This document shows positions 37,461 through 46,664 of a DNA stretch of 64,000 nucleotides, piece after piece. Position numbers and translations under genes: made by a program. The notes under the pieces were generated by a model. The model saw only the letters and a program-made list of their open reading frames with translations. It searched no databases and was not told where the DNA came from. Numbering within the stretch: position 1 is the stretch's first letter; the number at the start of each line of letters is the position of its first letter. The stretch is taken from positions 124,001-188,000 of the forward strand of contig JAJYFL010000001.1 of assembly GCA_021790935.1 (NCBI GenBank). The letters run 5' to 3'. The DNA comes from a bacterium (GTDB lineage: Bacteria; Vulcanimicrobiota; Vulcanimicrobiia; Vulcanimicrobiales; Vulcanimicrobiaceae).

Positions 37461-38224
37461 TTCGCATATACCACACTTCGGATCTGCACGACCATCGCGG
37501 CATCGCACCGCGCCTGCGAGCGTTGCGGGCGGAACGCCCCGGCCTCCTCGTCGACTGCGGCGACTCCTTGCGCGGCAGCCAAACGGTCTACCATCGCGAC
37601 GAGCCGATCGTAGCCGAGATCGATCGCGCGGGTTACGACGCGCAAGCGATCGGCAACCGCGAGTTCCATTATCTCTTCGCGTGTCTGCGGGCACGGGCGG
37701 CAACGATGAGCCATCCGCTCGTCTGCACGAACCTCGTCGACGTCAAGAAGCGTCCGCTGCCGTTCGCACGCGCGCTCGTTCTCGAGCGTCCCGCTGCCGG
37801 CGAAGCGAGCTCGGTGCGCGTGCACCTGCTCGGGCTGCTGGTCGTCCAGTATCCTTCGGGCAGCCCGTGGGAGCGCGCGTTCGGCTGGCGGTTTCTCGAT
37901 CCGCTCGACGCTGCGGCGGAGTACGTGCGAACCGTAGAGGATGGCGATCTCGTGGTCGCGCTCTCGCATCTCGGGCTTTCGCGAGACCGCGAGCTGGCCG
38001 CCCGCGTGCCGCGCATCGATCTGCTCCTGGGTGGCCACAGTCATGATACGCTGCACGATCCGGAGTACGGCGGCGAGGTGCCGATCGTCCATGCGGGGGC
38101 GTACGGGCGCTACGTCTCGCGGACCGAGCTGCGCTACGATGCGGGCCGCAGCCGTTTCGTCATCGACGATTTTGCGCTCCTTCCGTTGCTGGAAGCCGGC
38201 GGTGCGGAGAGGCCGGTAGCGTGA
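37457..38224 (+). CDS. Calcineurin-like metallophosphoesterase in the lipid A cluster
   Basis: The 255-residue product has all metal-binding motifs of the calcineurin-like fold: Asp9-x-His11 (SDLHDH), Asp36 (DCGDS), Asn67 (GNRE), His171 (SHLGL) and His194-x-His196 (GGHSH). The motifs most resemble the 5'-nucleotidase/UshA type, but no signal peptide or C-terminal nucleotidase domain is present, so it should act in the cytoplasm. It lies between lpxB and an LpxB-like gene with overlaps on both sides. Context suggests hydrolysis of UDP-2,3-diacylglucosamine (the LpxH/LpxI/LpxG step), which otherwise has no enzyme in this cluster. Confidence 0.8.
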   Translation: MIRIYHTSDLHDHRGIAPRLRALRAERPGLLVDCGDSLRGSQTVYHRDEPIVAEIDRAGYDAQAIGNREFHYLFACLRARAATMSHPLVCTNLVDVKKRPLPFARALVLERPAAGEASSVRVHLLGLLVVQYPSGSPWERAFGWRFLDPLDAAAEYVRTVEDGDLVVALSHLGLSRDRELAARVPRIDLLLGGHSHDTLHDPEYGGEVPIVHAGAYGRYVSRTELRYDAGRSRFVIDDFALLPLLEAGGAERPVA

Positions 38225-39390
38225 AGCGCGTGCTGTTCGTGAGCAACGGGCACGGAGAGGAGGCGATCGCTGCGTGCATCGCCGAGGAGGTGCACGGGTT
38301 CGCCGCGGTGGACTGCGATCATCTCGCGCTCGTGGGCGACTTCGCGCACGATCGTTCGATGCAGGAGGTCGGGCCGCGGCGCCGGATGCCCAGCGGCGGC
38401 CTCGTCGCGATGGGCAACCTGCGCAATATTCTGCGCGACGCCGCTGCGGGGCTAATCGGTCTCACGCTGGCGCAGCGGCGCTTCCTGCGAAGCGCCCGCG
38501 GGCGGTATGGCGCGGCCGTAGCCGTCGGAGACACGTACGCATTGCTGATGACGCTGCAGGCGCGTGCGGCGACGGTCTACGTCGGAACGGCGAAGAGCGT
38601 TTACGTGGCACCGTACGGGCGCGGCGAGGAACGGGTGCTGAGGCGTGCGGCCGCAATCTTCGTACGCGATGCTGCGACCGCACGGCGGCTGCGCGAACGC
38701 GGCGTCGCTGCGGAGGCGCCCGGCAACGTAATCGTCGATCTTTACGCGCGCCAAACGCACGACGAGCGCGTCGATGTCGCGGCGGGCCTCTTCGCTCCGT
38801 TGCTCGCGCTCTTCCCCGGCAGCCGCGAATCGGCGTACGAGAACGGCGCGTTCCTCTGCCGCGTCCTGCGCGAGATCGCGCGCTCGTATCCGGGGCTCGG
38901 CGGCATCATGTCGCTCGCGCCGTCGATCGACGAAGCGCGCTTCGTTCCGCTGCTCGTTGCGGACGGCTGGCGCGTCGCCGAGACCGGCGACGCGGCGGTG
39001 CCGCTTTCGTTGCGCGACGGAGAACGAGAGGTGATTCGTGCGATGCGCGCGCCCATCGGCGCGATGATCGCGCGTGCGGTCATGGTCCTCGGCCAAGCCG
39101 GAACCGCCAACGAAGCTGCCGCCGCGGGCGGCCTCCCGGTGATCGCATTCGAACGGACGCACGACCGGAAGACGTCGTGGTACCGCATGCGCCAAAGCGG
39201 TCTGCTCGGCGAAGCCGCGATCGTCGGCAGCGGCGATCCGGTACGTGCCGCCGGGGAGGTGCGCGCGCTGCTCGAAGATCCGCAGCGGCGCGCGCGCATG
39301 GGAGAGATCGGGCGCGCGCGCATGGGACCCGCGGGCGGGGCGCGCGCGATCGCCCAGCGGATCGTAGAACTGTGTGGGGCCGCCGGCTGA
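38221..39390 (+). CDS. Lipid-A-disaccharide-synthase-related glycosyltransferase (TIGR03492-like)
   Basis: This 389-residue protein has an LpxB-like two-domain layout, with a start (VLFVSNGHGEEAIAACIA) and donor-domain motifs (LALFPGSRESAYENG, GQAGTANEAAAAGGLPVIAFE) typical of the lipid-A-disaccharide-synthase-related family. Members occur in cyanobacteria and other deep lineages, and their acceptor is not established. It overlaps the phosphoesterase start-to-stop as GTGA and the following ligase as TGATG. It could glycosylate a lipid A precursor or an unrelated lipid. Confidence 0.82.
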   Translation: MKRVLFVSNGHGEEAIAACIAEEVHGFAAVDCDHLALVGDFAHDRSMQEVGPRRRMPSGGLVAMGNLRNILRDAAAGLIGLTLAQRRFLRSARGRYGAAVAVGDTYALLMTLQARAATVYVGTAKSVYVAPYGRGEERVLRRAAAIFVRDAATARRLRERGVAAEAPGNVIVDLYARQTHDERVDVAAGLFAPLLALFPGSRESAYENGAFLCRVLREIARSYPGLGGIMSLAPSIDEARFVPLLVADGWRVAETGDAAVPLSLRDGEREVIRAMRAPIGAMIARAVMVLGQAGTANEAAAAGGLPVIAFERTHDRKTSWYRMRQSGLLGEAAIVGSGDPVRAAGEVRALLEDPQRRARMGEIGRARMGPAGGARAIAQRIVELCGAAG

Positions 39391-40589
39391 TGCGGCGCTG
39401 GCTGCCGGCGGCGTTTGCGTTTACGTATTTCGTCATACCGCTCTTCCCGCCGTTCATCACGCTTACGGCCGTGACGATCCCCGGCGTCTCGCTGCTGCCC
39501 CGCGCCGCGGCGCTGGCTTTGCTCGCCATCGTCGGTGCGATCGCGGTCTATGCATTGCTGCTGCTGCTCCAGCCTCCGCGCGAGAAGCCGGCGACGCTCG
39601 TGCCGTTGCTGCTGTGGCTGGGCGCGGCGGTGCTGGCCGCAATGCTGGGTTTCGATCCGGCCGGCGGACTGCTGTTCGTTGCCATCTTCGGGCTGGCCGT
39701 GATCTGGCATTTGACCCTGCTGCGCTACTACCGCGATCCCGGAGTCAGCCGGGCGATCGTCTGGAGTTACTTGAGTTCGGGAGCGCTGGCGTCGCTCGCT
39801 GCGATCGTCATGGTGCTCGCCCGCGTGCCGGCCGCGCAGTACACGATCGGGCATGGCCGCGCGATCGGCACCTTCATCTTGCCGGGCGAGTTGGCCGGCT
39901 ACCTGATCGTCTTCCTGCCGATCGCCGGCGCGATCGCCGCCTGTTCGCGCGTGGGCGCGGTGCGCGCGCTCGCGGGTGCGGGCGTTGCGCTCGGGGGTGC
40001 GGCGCTGCTGCTTTCGTTCTCGCGAGCCGGCTGGGTGGGCTTGGCCGCCGGCATCGCATTCTACGTTCTTGCGCGCCGGAGAGCTCGACGCCGGTACGCT
40101 GCGGCGATCCTCTTCGCGGGTTTCGCAGCCGTGCTGCTGGTCTTCAACGCGCATCACAACCCTTCGGAAAACTACACGCGCCTCTCGATCTGGCAAGCGG
40201 GCCTCGAGATCGTGCGCCGCTTCCCGCTGACGGGCGTGGGACCGTTCGATTTTGCCCGCATCTACGCGCTCGTGCGCCTGCCCGACGGTGACGCGACCGC
40301 GTTTCACGCGCACGATTTCCTACTGACCTTCTTTGCGGAGACGGGGCTGATCGGCGTGCTGGCCGTGCTCTACGCGTGGTATCGTTTCGGCATCGAACTG
40401 TTCGCACGGCTGCGGGAGGCGGCCCCCGCCAACAAGACCCTCGCGCTGGCGGTGGCGGCGGGACTCGTGGGGACGCTGGTGCAAGGCTCGATCGATACCG
40501 TGAGCGTCGTTATTTTCGGGCTATGGCTGCCGTCGATGGCGTTGGCGCTGGTCTTCGCGCGGCATGGCCTCGCCGAGGAGCCGGCATGA
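39390..40589 (+). CDS. O-antigen ligase/polymerase-like membrane protein
   Basis: The 399-residue product has about ten hydrophobic segments and a large hydrophilic loop before the last ones. The loop holds LSIWQAGLEIVRRFPLTGVGPFDF and HAHDFLLTFFAETGLIG, a pattern typical of the Wzy_C/WaaL O-antigen ligase family. Such proteins attach or polymerise glycans on lipid carriers at the periplasmic face. The placement inside the Lpx-Lpt block favours a ligase for lipid A-core. The ATG at 39390 overlaps the upstream stop; the longer open frame upstream is spurious. Confidence 0.82.
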   Translation: MRRWLPAAFAFTYFVIPLFPPFITLTAVTIPGVSLLPRAAALALLAIVGAIAVYALLLLLQPPREKPATLVPLLLWLGAAVLAAMLGFDPAGGLLFVAIFGLAVIWHLTLLRYYRDPGVSRAIVWSYLSSGALASLAAIVMVLARVPAAQYTIGHGRAIGTFILPGELAGYLIVFLPIAGAIAACSRVGAVRALAGAGVALGGAALLLSFSRAGWVGLAAGIAFYVLARRRARRRYAAAILFAGFAAVLLVFNAHHNPSENYTRLSIWQAGLEIVRRFPLTGVGPFDFARIYALVRLPDGDATAFHAHDFLLTFFAETGLIGVLAVLYAWYRFGIELFARLREAAPANKTLALAVAAGLVGTLVQGSIDTVSVVIFGLWLPSMALALVFARHGLAEEPA

Positions 40590-41152
40590 GCAGGCCATGG
40601 CCGCCGGCGGCTGCGGCGCTGATCCTGCTGGCCGTAACCGGCGGATGCAATCCGCGCCCGCACCGGCTCTCGTCGCCCGGAGCCTCGGCCACGCCCTTGG
40701 CGGCCGGCAACCCGGTGCCGCCGCTGCGCATCATCGGGCGCGGAACCGCGCACCATCCGGTCCGGATCGTCGAGCAACGGGGCAACCGTAAGCTCTACCA
40801 ACTTTTAGCCGCCTCCTACGACAGCCGCTCCTCGGCGAGCGTGACCCAAGCCACGTTTCACGACGCACGCGTAACGTTTTACGCGCGAAACGGCCAGACG
40901 CTGCTCGCGCGGGCGCCCATTGCAACCGTCGACGATCGCCGCGAGCAGGTGAACCTCAGCGGTGGGGTACATGGCAGGAGCAGCAGCGGAGAGACGCTGA
41001 CGTGCGATCGCCTTACGTACGATCGCAAGACGGGTTTGCTCCACGGAGAGGGGAACGTGCGGATCACGGGCGCGCAAGGCGGATCGAAGACGACGCTCAG
41101 CGGCAACAGTTTCGAATCCGACGTCACGTTGACGCAGATGCGGATGAGATGA
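40586..41152 (+). CDS. lptC: LptC-like LPS transport lipoprotein
   Basis: The 188-residue product begins with a lipoprotein-like signal ([10 protein letters not shown], Cys21), then about 120 residues of beta-strand pattern typical of LptC/LptA ([45 protein letters not shown] split here by residues not shown). LptC passes LPS from the LptB2FG extractor to the periplasmic bridge. E. coli LptC has a membrane helix instead of a lipid anchor. ATGA overlaps tie it to the ligase-like gene and to lptB. Confidence 0.75.
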   Translation: MSRPWPPAAAALILLAVTGGCNPRPHRLSSPGASATPLAAGNPVPPLRIIGRGTAHHPVRIVEQRGNRKLYQLLAASYDSRSSASVTQATFHDARVTFYARNGQTLLARAPIATVDDRREQVNLSGGVHGRSSSGETLTCDRLTYDRKTGLLHGEGNVRITGAQGGSKTTLSGNSFESDVTLTQMRMR

Positions 41153-41898
41153 ACACGACGCAACGACGGCAGATTCAATTACGCAAGCTCGTCAAGCGAT
41201 ACGGCGAACGCACGGTCGTCGACGGGGTGAGCGCCGAAGTCGGGACCGGCGAGATCGTCGGGTTGCTCGGCCCCAACGGCGCCGGGAAGACGACGACCTT
41301 TTACATGGTCGTCGGGCTGGTGAAACCCGACGGCGGGACCGTGGTGTTGCGCGAGGCCGATCGCGAGATCGATCTGACGGCCGCGCCGATGTACGCGCGC
41401 GCGCGTAGCGGCATCGGTTACCTCTCTCAGGAGAATTCGATCTTTCGCAAGCTCTCGGTCGGCGACAACATACGGTTGATCTGGGAGATGACCGGCGTCC
41501 CGGTCGAACGGCAGAACGAACGCCTTCCGGAGCTGCTCGAAGAGTTCGGCCTCTTGAACTTCATCGACGCGCGCGGCGATAGCCTCTCGGGCGGCGAACG
41601 CCGGCGCGTCGAGATCGCGCGGGCGATCGCGATCGAACCCGCATTCCTGCTTCTGGACGAGCCGTTCACCGGCATCGATCCGATCGCCGTGGCCGACATT
41701 CAAGCGATGATCCGCCAGTTGCGCGACCGCGGCTTGGGCGTCTTGATCACCGACCATCAGGTCCGCGAGACGCTCGCCATCGTCGATCGCGCCTATATCC
41801 TCAACGAGGGGCGGATCGAGGTCTCGGGAACGGCGCACGAAGTCCTCGAGAGCCCGGTCGCACGCAAGTTCTATCTCGGCGAAGGGTTTCGCTTGTGA
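41149..41898 (+). CDS. lptB: LPS export ABC transporter ATPase LptB
   Basis: LptB powers extraction of LPS from the inner membrane. The 249-residue product has Walker [10 protein letters not shown] (41-49), the Q-loop region [16 protein letters not shown] typical of LptB, the ABC signature LSGGERRR and Walker [14 protein letters not shown], followed by the H-loop ITDHQVRE. The C-terminal [13 protein letters not shown] matches the LptB ending. The ATG at 41149 overlaps lptC, and the stop overlaps the permease gene as GTGA. Confidence 0.95.
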   Translation: MNTTQRRQIQLRKLVKRYGERTVVDGVSAEVGTGEIVGLLGPNGAGKTTTFYMVVGLVKPDGGTVVLREADREIDLTAAPMYARARSGIGYLSQENSIFRKLSVGDNIRLIWEMTGVPVERQNERLPELLEEFGLLNFIDARGDSLSGGERRRVEIARAIAIEPAFLLLDEPFTGIDPIAVADIQAMIRQLRDRGLGVLITDHQVRETLAIVDRAYILNEGRIEVSGTAHEVLESPVARKFYLGEGFRL

Positions 41899-43025
41899 GC
41901 GAGCCGGCGGTGCTGCGGCGGTTGCGCCTCACGATCCTGGACCGCTACATGCTCGTGGAGCTGGCGGGTCCGGCCGCGTTCGGCCTCTCGGCCTTCACGA
42001 TGATCTTCGCGGCGACGCAGATTCTGGCCATCGGCCGCGAGCTGGCCGATACGCACGCTCCATTGTGGGCGGCGATCGAAGCCTTCGTCTGGCAACTGCC
42101 AAGCGTCGTCGTCTTGGTCATTCCGATGGCGCTTCTGCTCGGGACGCTGCTCGCGATCCAGCGCCTCTCCGGCGATAGTGAGATTACGGCGATGAAGGCC
42201 GGAGGCATTACCTTCATCCGCATCATTGCCCCGGTGCTCGCCGCGGGACTCGTCCTCTCGTTCGTGACGCTCTTTCTGCAGGAAGAGGTCGTGCCGTACG
42301 CACAGTCTCAGTTCACCCGCATCCAGGACGACGTGATCAACCATTCCAGCGTCTTCAACCGCGACCTGACCGTAGCGGCGCCGCTCCCCGGCGGCGGACG
42401 CCAAATTACGATGGCGCTGGGGTACGAACCGCACACGCAGGCGCTCCTGCACGTGACGCTGGTTCAGTACGACCGCAAGGGCGTGCAGACCCGCGTCGTC
42501 TTTGCCGACCGTGCCGTATTTTTGGCCGACCGGTGGACGCTCGACAACGTGAGCACCTACGCATTCAATCCCGACGGAACCGTAACGGTCGCGCCGAAGA
42601 CGCCCACCCTGCAGGTCGAGATCGGCGAGAGTCCAACCGAGATCGTCAAGCGCATGCAACTCGACAATCCGGAGGATATGAGCCGCGCGCAGATCGCCGA
42701 GATCATTAGGTCGGGACAGCTCACGCAGAACGAACTGCGCAAGTACGTCGCGACCTACCAAGAGAAGCTCGCGCGGCCGTTCGCGTGCTTCGTCTTTACC
42801 TTGATCGCGATTCCGTTCGGCATTAGCTCGGTGCGCGGAGGCGGCAGCACGAGCATCGGATTCGGCCTGGCGGTCGCTCTCATCTTCGTCTACTACGTCG
42901 TGTCGACGGTGTTTTCGTACATCGGCGAGGCGATGCTGCCGCTGGCGGCGCCGGCCGCCTGGATGCCCAACCTCATCTTCACGTATATCGGCGTTGTGCG
43001 CTTGCGCAAGGCGGCATCGGTCTGA
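41895..43025 (+). CDS. LPS export permease of the LptF/LptG (YjgP/YjgQ) family
   Basis: The 376-residue product has the LptF/G layout: three N-terminal membrane segments (starting [20 protein letters not shown]), the coupling-helix region [14 protein letters not shown], a periplasmic beta-jellyroll (about 115-280) and three C-terminal membrane segments. Two different permeases, F and G, normally pair with LptB. Only one is found here, so either a partner lies elsewhere or the protein acts as a homodimer. The GTG at 41895 overlaps lptB. Confidence 0.92.
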   Translation: MSEPAVLRRLRLTILDRYMLVELAGPAAFGLSAFTMIFAATQILAIGRELADTHAPLWAAIEAFVWQLPSVVVLVIPMALLLGTLLAIQRLSGDSEITAMKAGGITFIRIIAPVLAAGLVLSFVTLFLQEEVVPYAQSQFTRIQDDVINHSSVFNRDLTVAAPLPGGGRQITMALGYEPHTQALLHVTLVQYDRKGVQTRVVFADRAVFLADRWTLDNVSTYAFNPDGTVTVAPKTPTLQVEIGESPTEIVKRMQLDNPEDMSRAQIAEIIRSGQLTQNELRKYVATYQEKLARPFACFVFTLIAIPFGISSVRGGGSTSIGFGLAVALIFVYYVVSTVFSYIGEAMLPLAAPAAWMPNLIFTYIGVVRLRKAASV

Positions 43026-43978
43026 TGAGCGCAACAGATCTCCTGCGCGGTATCGGAATCGTGCTCTTCATTACGGCGCTGGCCGGCGCAATCGCCTACG
43101 TCGGCGACCGCGTCGGCCATCAAATCGGCCGCAAACGGTTGACGCTATTCGGCATACGCCCGCGTTACACGTCGACGATCATCGCCATAGCTACGGGCAT
43201 GGTTATCGCGCTGGCCGTGACGCTCGGCGCGATCGCCATGTCGCAAGAGGTGAAACTGGCGTTCTTCCAGCTCAACGCGATCAACAGCCAGATCGAAGAA
43301 CTGCGCGCGAAAGCAGCGAACCTCGAAAAGAAAGTGAATACGGGGCGTTTGATCATCAACACCAATACGCCCATCACGCCAACGCTCGCGCTCATTCCGC
43401 GCAACGCACCGCCGAAGCATCGCCTGGAGATCGTCGCGCGCTACTTTCACGATACCGTGCAGTTCGTAGATCAGCGATACGCCGGGAAGGGCGGACCGCT
43501 CAAACCGTTCGTCGTGCCGGGCGATATCGGCAAGCGGCTCGGCGCGCTGGCCAACGGGCTTCCGATGCGCGCGGACGTAGCGCAGGGGAACGTGCTCTTG
43601 CTCGCGGTCGCGGATCAGAACCTCTACTTGCACGACCAAATCCATTTCGGACTGACGATCATTCCGGATAAGCTCGTCTATCCGGCGCGCTCGCCGATCC
43701 AGTCGCTGCGCATCCCCGCGAGCAAGAACGTGAACGTTCAGCTGGCGGTCGCGGAGCTCGAACAGCTCGTCGCCGCGCAAGCCGCGAAGGACGGTCTGCC
43801 GCCGTACTTCGCAATCTTCGTTCAGCCGGTCCAGTACCTCCCAAGCCTCGCGCAGATGCAGGCGATCGTCGGGAAAGGTACGGGGAAGTATATTATGACC
43901 GCGTTTGCGGCCGAAGACGTCTACCCGCATACGGCGGGCGTTCCCGTCATCGTGACGCTCGAGCCTTCACCGAGATGA
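43025..43978 (+). CDS. DUF3084-like membrane protein with coiled coil
   Basis: The 317-residue product has two N-terminal membrane segments (IGIVLFITALAGAIAYVGD and STIIAIATGMVIALAVTLGAI) and a basic connector (IGRKRLTLFGIRPRYTS). A coiled coil (about 70-105) and a long soluble domain follow. This matches DUF3084 proteins, best known from cyanobacteria and of unknown function. It overlaps the LptF/G-like stop and the next start, so it may assist the envelope functions encoded upstream; that is inference from position only. Confidence 0.78.
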   Translation: MSATDLLRGIGIVLFITALAGAIAYVGDRVGHQIGRKRLTLFGIRPRYTSTIIAIATGMVIALAVTLGAIAMSQEVKLAFFQLNAINSQIEELRAKAANLEKKVNTGRLIINTNTPITPTLALIPRNAPPKHRLEIVARYFHDTVQFVDQRYAGKGGPLKPFVVPGDIGKRLGALANGLPMRADVAQGNVLLLAVADQNLYLHDQIHFGLTIIPDKLVYPARSPIQSLRIPASKNVNVQLAVAELEQLVAAQAAKDGLPPYFAIFVQPVQYLPSLAQMQAIVGKGTGKYIMTAFAAEDVYPHTAGVPVIVTLEPSPR

Positions 43979-44382
43979 CGAGCGATGCCGTCCTCGGGGT
44001 AGACCCGGGGACGCGCAAAGCGGGATACGCGGTCGTGGCCGGTACCGGGGCCGGACCTCCGCTGGCGCTGGGGGTCGAGGGGCTCGACACGCTGCTCGAG
44101 CGCCTCAGACCGCTGGTCCCGCAGTATGGGATCCGGGCGGTGGCGCTGGGACGTGGGACCAACGCCGCCGCGATAGCCGCGCTGCTGGGCTGCCTGGAAC
44201 TCCCGATCCACCTGGTCGATGAGAGGGGGACGACGCTCTTCGCCCGGGCCCTCTACTTTGCCGACCACCCGCCGCGAGGCTGGCGGCGCCTGGTGCCGAT
44301 CGGGCTCCAGCTGCCCCCCCGGCCCATCGACGACTACGCCGCCCTCTTGATCGCCCGGCGATTCACCGAACGCGGGGGGTAG
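43975..44382 (+). CDS. YqgF/RuvX-like RNase H-fold nuclease
   Basis: The 135-residue product has the RuvC/YqgF-type motifs in the right order: LGVDPGTRKAGYAV with the first Asp, VDERGTT with the Glu (RuvX has DERLTT), and PIDDYAALLIARRF with the last acidic pair. RuvX/YqgF finishes 16S rRNA 5'-end maturation in E. coli. The sequence is divergent enough that a different RNA or DNA substrate is possible. The ATG overlaps the DUF3084 stop; it ends the long co-directional envelope block. Confidence 0.75.
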   Translation: MTSDAVLGVDPGTRKAGYAVVAGTGAGPPLALGVEGLDTLLERLRPLVPQYGIRAVALGRGTNAAAIAALLGCLELPIHLVDERGTTLFARALYFADHPPRGWRRLVPIGLQLPPRPIDDYAALLIARRFTERGG

Positions 44383-44463
44383 GCACCGCCGCGTCGTATA
44401 TATAACGACTGGCGGAAAGTGTCGATGTATGCTACAGGCTCCCTCGGAGCCGGGAAGGGTATG

Positions 44464-45801
44464 ATGGCTCGCCTCGGTCGCCTCGTGACCTCGGCCGCGC
44501 TGCTCGCAGCGCTGGCGTGTGGCGCGCGCGCGCAAGCGGCCTACCCGAGCGCCGGCTTCCTCGGACCGATGCATCCGCCGCGGGCGACGCTCGCGGCGCA
44601 GGCGAGCGTGGGTCGCCTGCTCTTCGCGACGGTTACCAGCACGGCGTACGTTCCGAGCGCAGTCCCCGCTCCCGCAAGCGTTCGGGCGAATCGTTTGGCA
44701 TACGACCGCATCTTCGACGCGAACCGGAGGCACGACGCCGTTCTCGCGTTCGGCAACGCGGCGCCCGCACCGAGCCGAAACCTCGTAAGCGATAGCATCT
44801 TCAATATCGACGTGCAACTGCCGCTCTTCGTGCGTACCTCGGTGAGCCCGGTCCTTTATTCGATACCGCAGCGCAGCGTTGCGCAGGCGCAGCGATACCA
44901 GGGAGGCTTTGCCGCCGCGGGTTCGACCCTCGTTACCGGCGTCACGTTCCGCCTGCACGGCGCGAAGCTGCAGATGCAGTTCCAAACGTTCGACCCGAAT
45001 CTGCCGGTCGCGTCGTCGGTACCGAGTTCGGTTGCCGACGTGCCGTCGCTCCTCGAACCGGGCGTGCCCCTCGTCGCATTCACCGGTACGGGCAGTGCGG
45101 CCGGCGCAGCGCCGTTTGCCGGCATTCTGACGAGCGACCTGCCGTCGTACGTGCCGGATGTGCGGCTGGCGGGCTCTGCGTTGCCGCGCCCGATTCGCAT
45201 CGGCGGCGTGCGCTTCTCCGCGTGGCTGCAGCCAGGAGCGATTGCGGGCCTGCCGGGCACGGCGGCCGGAGGCTTTGCTGCCACCGGCGTATCCCCGGCG
45301 CAGCTCGCCGCGAGCGCCAGTTTTCACGTGCGCGCGGGTGCCCGGCGCCTCAACGTCGCGCTCTCCGATACGTACGAACGCCTGCTGCGCAACGATACGG
45401 CCGCCATGCGCTACGCGCCGTCGAATCTCGATACGCCGAACTTCGATTTGGCGGCGCAGACGGCGTTCACCAACGGGCAGAGCCCGGTTATCTACTATCC
45501 AAGCCCCGTCGATGGCGCGAAGCATGCGCTGAACGCACGCGTTGCGGTTCCGCTCACGCACGACGTGACGTTGAACTTGCAGTACGGTACGCAGCACTTC
45601 CAAGAGATGTACGGCGCGTCCACGATGCCGGCGATCGACGCGACCAAGAGCTCGTATCTGGGGAACGTCACCTACCGGATTCCCCATACTTCGAGCGCGA
45701 TTACGTTGTCGGCGCGTCGATACCGGTATCAGGATAATTTCGTTCCGACGTACGATCTGACGCAGACCCGGGCGGATCTCGACTTCACGGTGAAATTCTG
45801 A
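44464..45801 (+). CDS. Exported protein of unknown function, possible outer-membrane beta barrel
   Basis: The 445-residue product starts with a signal peptide (LVTSAALLAALACGARAQA) and is otherwise strand-rich, Ser/Thr/Ala-rich and free of long helices. Alternating segments such as HDVTLNLQYGTQHF and SAITLSARRYRYQDNF and a terminal Phe (LDFTVKF) suggest a barrel. I do not recognise a family. An adjacent in-frame ATG at 44461 is possible; GGGAAGGG lies just upstream, and a GGCTCC-CTC-GGAGCC hairpin (44437-44451) precedes it. A TPR protein and a glycosyltransferase follow at once, so the three probably act together. Confidence 0.7.
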   Translation: MARLGRLVTSAALLAALACGARAQAAYPSAGFLGPMHPPRATLAAQASVGRLLFATVTSTAYVPSAVPAPASVRANRLAYDRIFDANRRHDAVLAFGNAAPAPSRNLVSDSIFNIDVQLPLFVRTSVSPVLYSIPQRSVAQAQRYQGGFAAAGSTLVTGVTFRLHGAKLQMQFQTFDPNLPVASSVPSSVADVPSLLEPGVPLVAFTGTGSAAGAAPFAGILTSDLPSYVPDVRLAGSALPRPIRIGGVRFSAWLQPGAIAGLPGTAAGGFAATGVSPAQLAASASFHVRAGARRLNVALSDTYERLLRNDTAAMRYAPSNLDTPNFDLAAQTAFTNGQSPVIYYPSPVDGAKHALNARVAVPLTHDVTLNLQYGTQHFQEMYGASTMPAIDATKSSYLGNVTYRIPHTSSAITLSARRYRYQDNFVPTYDLTQTRADLDFTVKF

Positions 45802-45836
45802 CCGACGCCCGGCGGAGCGCCTGGGTTTACGGGGTT

Positions 45837-46664
45837 TTGGCGTTCCTTGCGTTTGCGCTTGCGTTCTGCCTTGGAGCGGTTCAGCTCGGCTCCGACGCGA
45901 TTCTTTCAAACGTCGGCGCTCCGTACTCGCTGCCCGCACGGCTGCCGCCGGCCCTTGGCGTACGGATCTATCGTTTCGTCGCGACCTTCGCTCCGGCTTC
46001 GTTCGTCGAAGAGATGCTCGCACGCGCCGCCTTTTCGCGCGGCGACCTTGCCGCGGCGCACGCTCGCGTCTTGCGCATGCCGCGCGGCCCCGTGCGCAGC
46101 GACTACCTCGCTCGGATCGCGGAAGCACGCGGCGACGATGCGGCGGCTCAACGCTATCTGCTGGCGGCCGCCGACTTCCGTGCGGTTCAACGGGAAGTGG
46201 AGCGAATTCAAATCCACCACCCGGGCGCGGCCTGGAACCTCGAGATGCGCCTCAAAGCTCGGCTCGAACACCTCGCGACCCATCCCGATGCGGTTGCGGA
46301 ATCGAACTGGCATCTCGGGATAATCGCTACGCGGCGGGCGTGGCGAGACTCGGCCCGCCGGACGTACTGGTACGCCATCGGACTGCGCTACTACCGGCGC
46401 GCGATTGCGCTCGCGCCTCTCGACGAAAAGTACCTGCTCTCGGCGGCCGCGCAGGAGCTGGCGCTCAAGAACCTGCCCGGCGCCCGGCGCTACTACCTCT
46501 GGGCGCTCGGCGTAAACCCCGCCAGCGCGAACGCTTACGCCGGCTTGGGCGTCGTCGCGTTTCACCAAGGCGATCGCGCGGCGGCGCGGCGTTATGCCGC
46601 GCGCAGCCGAGCGATCGATCCCCGCGCCTTGATGCTGCGCGCCCTCGACCGCGACCTGCGATGA
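45837..46664 (+). CDS. Membrane-anchored TPR-repeat protein
   Basis: The 275-residue product starts with a membrane segment (FLAFALAFCLGAVQLG) and continues with helical repeats of TPR type, clearest at the end (YYRRAIALAPLDEKYL, ARRYYLWALGVNPASANAYAGLGVVAFHQGD). The start is uncertain: TTG at 45837 lacks a basic N-terminus, whereas the frame is open back to a CTG at 45798 that overlaps the upstream stop as CTGA and would add MTDARRSAWVYGV. TPR proteins usually scaffold complexes; the partner is unknown. The stop overlaps the glycosyltransferase start. Confidence 0.75.
   Translation: MAFLAFALAFCLGAVQLGSDAILSNVGAPYSLPARLPPALGVRIYRFVATFAPASFVEEMLARAAFSRGDLAAAHARVLRMPRGPVRSDYLARIAEARGDDAAAQRYLLAAADFRAVQREVERIQIHHPGAAWNLEMRLKARLEHLATHPDAVAESNWHLGIIATRRAWRDSARRTYWYAIGLRYYRRAIALAPLDEKYLLSAAAQELALKNLPGARRYYLWALGVNPASANAYAGLGVVAFHQGDRAAARRYAARSRAIDPRALMLRALDRDLR

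Noticed and set aside
38742-40313. 523-codon minus-strand frame opposite the LpxB-like and O-antigen-ligase-like genes
   Set aside because: Low-complexity Arg/Gln/Asp-rich product without domains, opposite two well-supported overlapping genes.
43921-46128. 735-codon minus-strand frame spanning the YqgF-like, exported-protein and TPR genes
   Set aside because: Compositionally a shadow of GC-rich codons; it crosses three genes with good starts and overlaps on the other strand.
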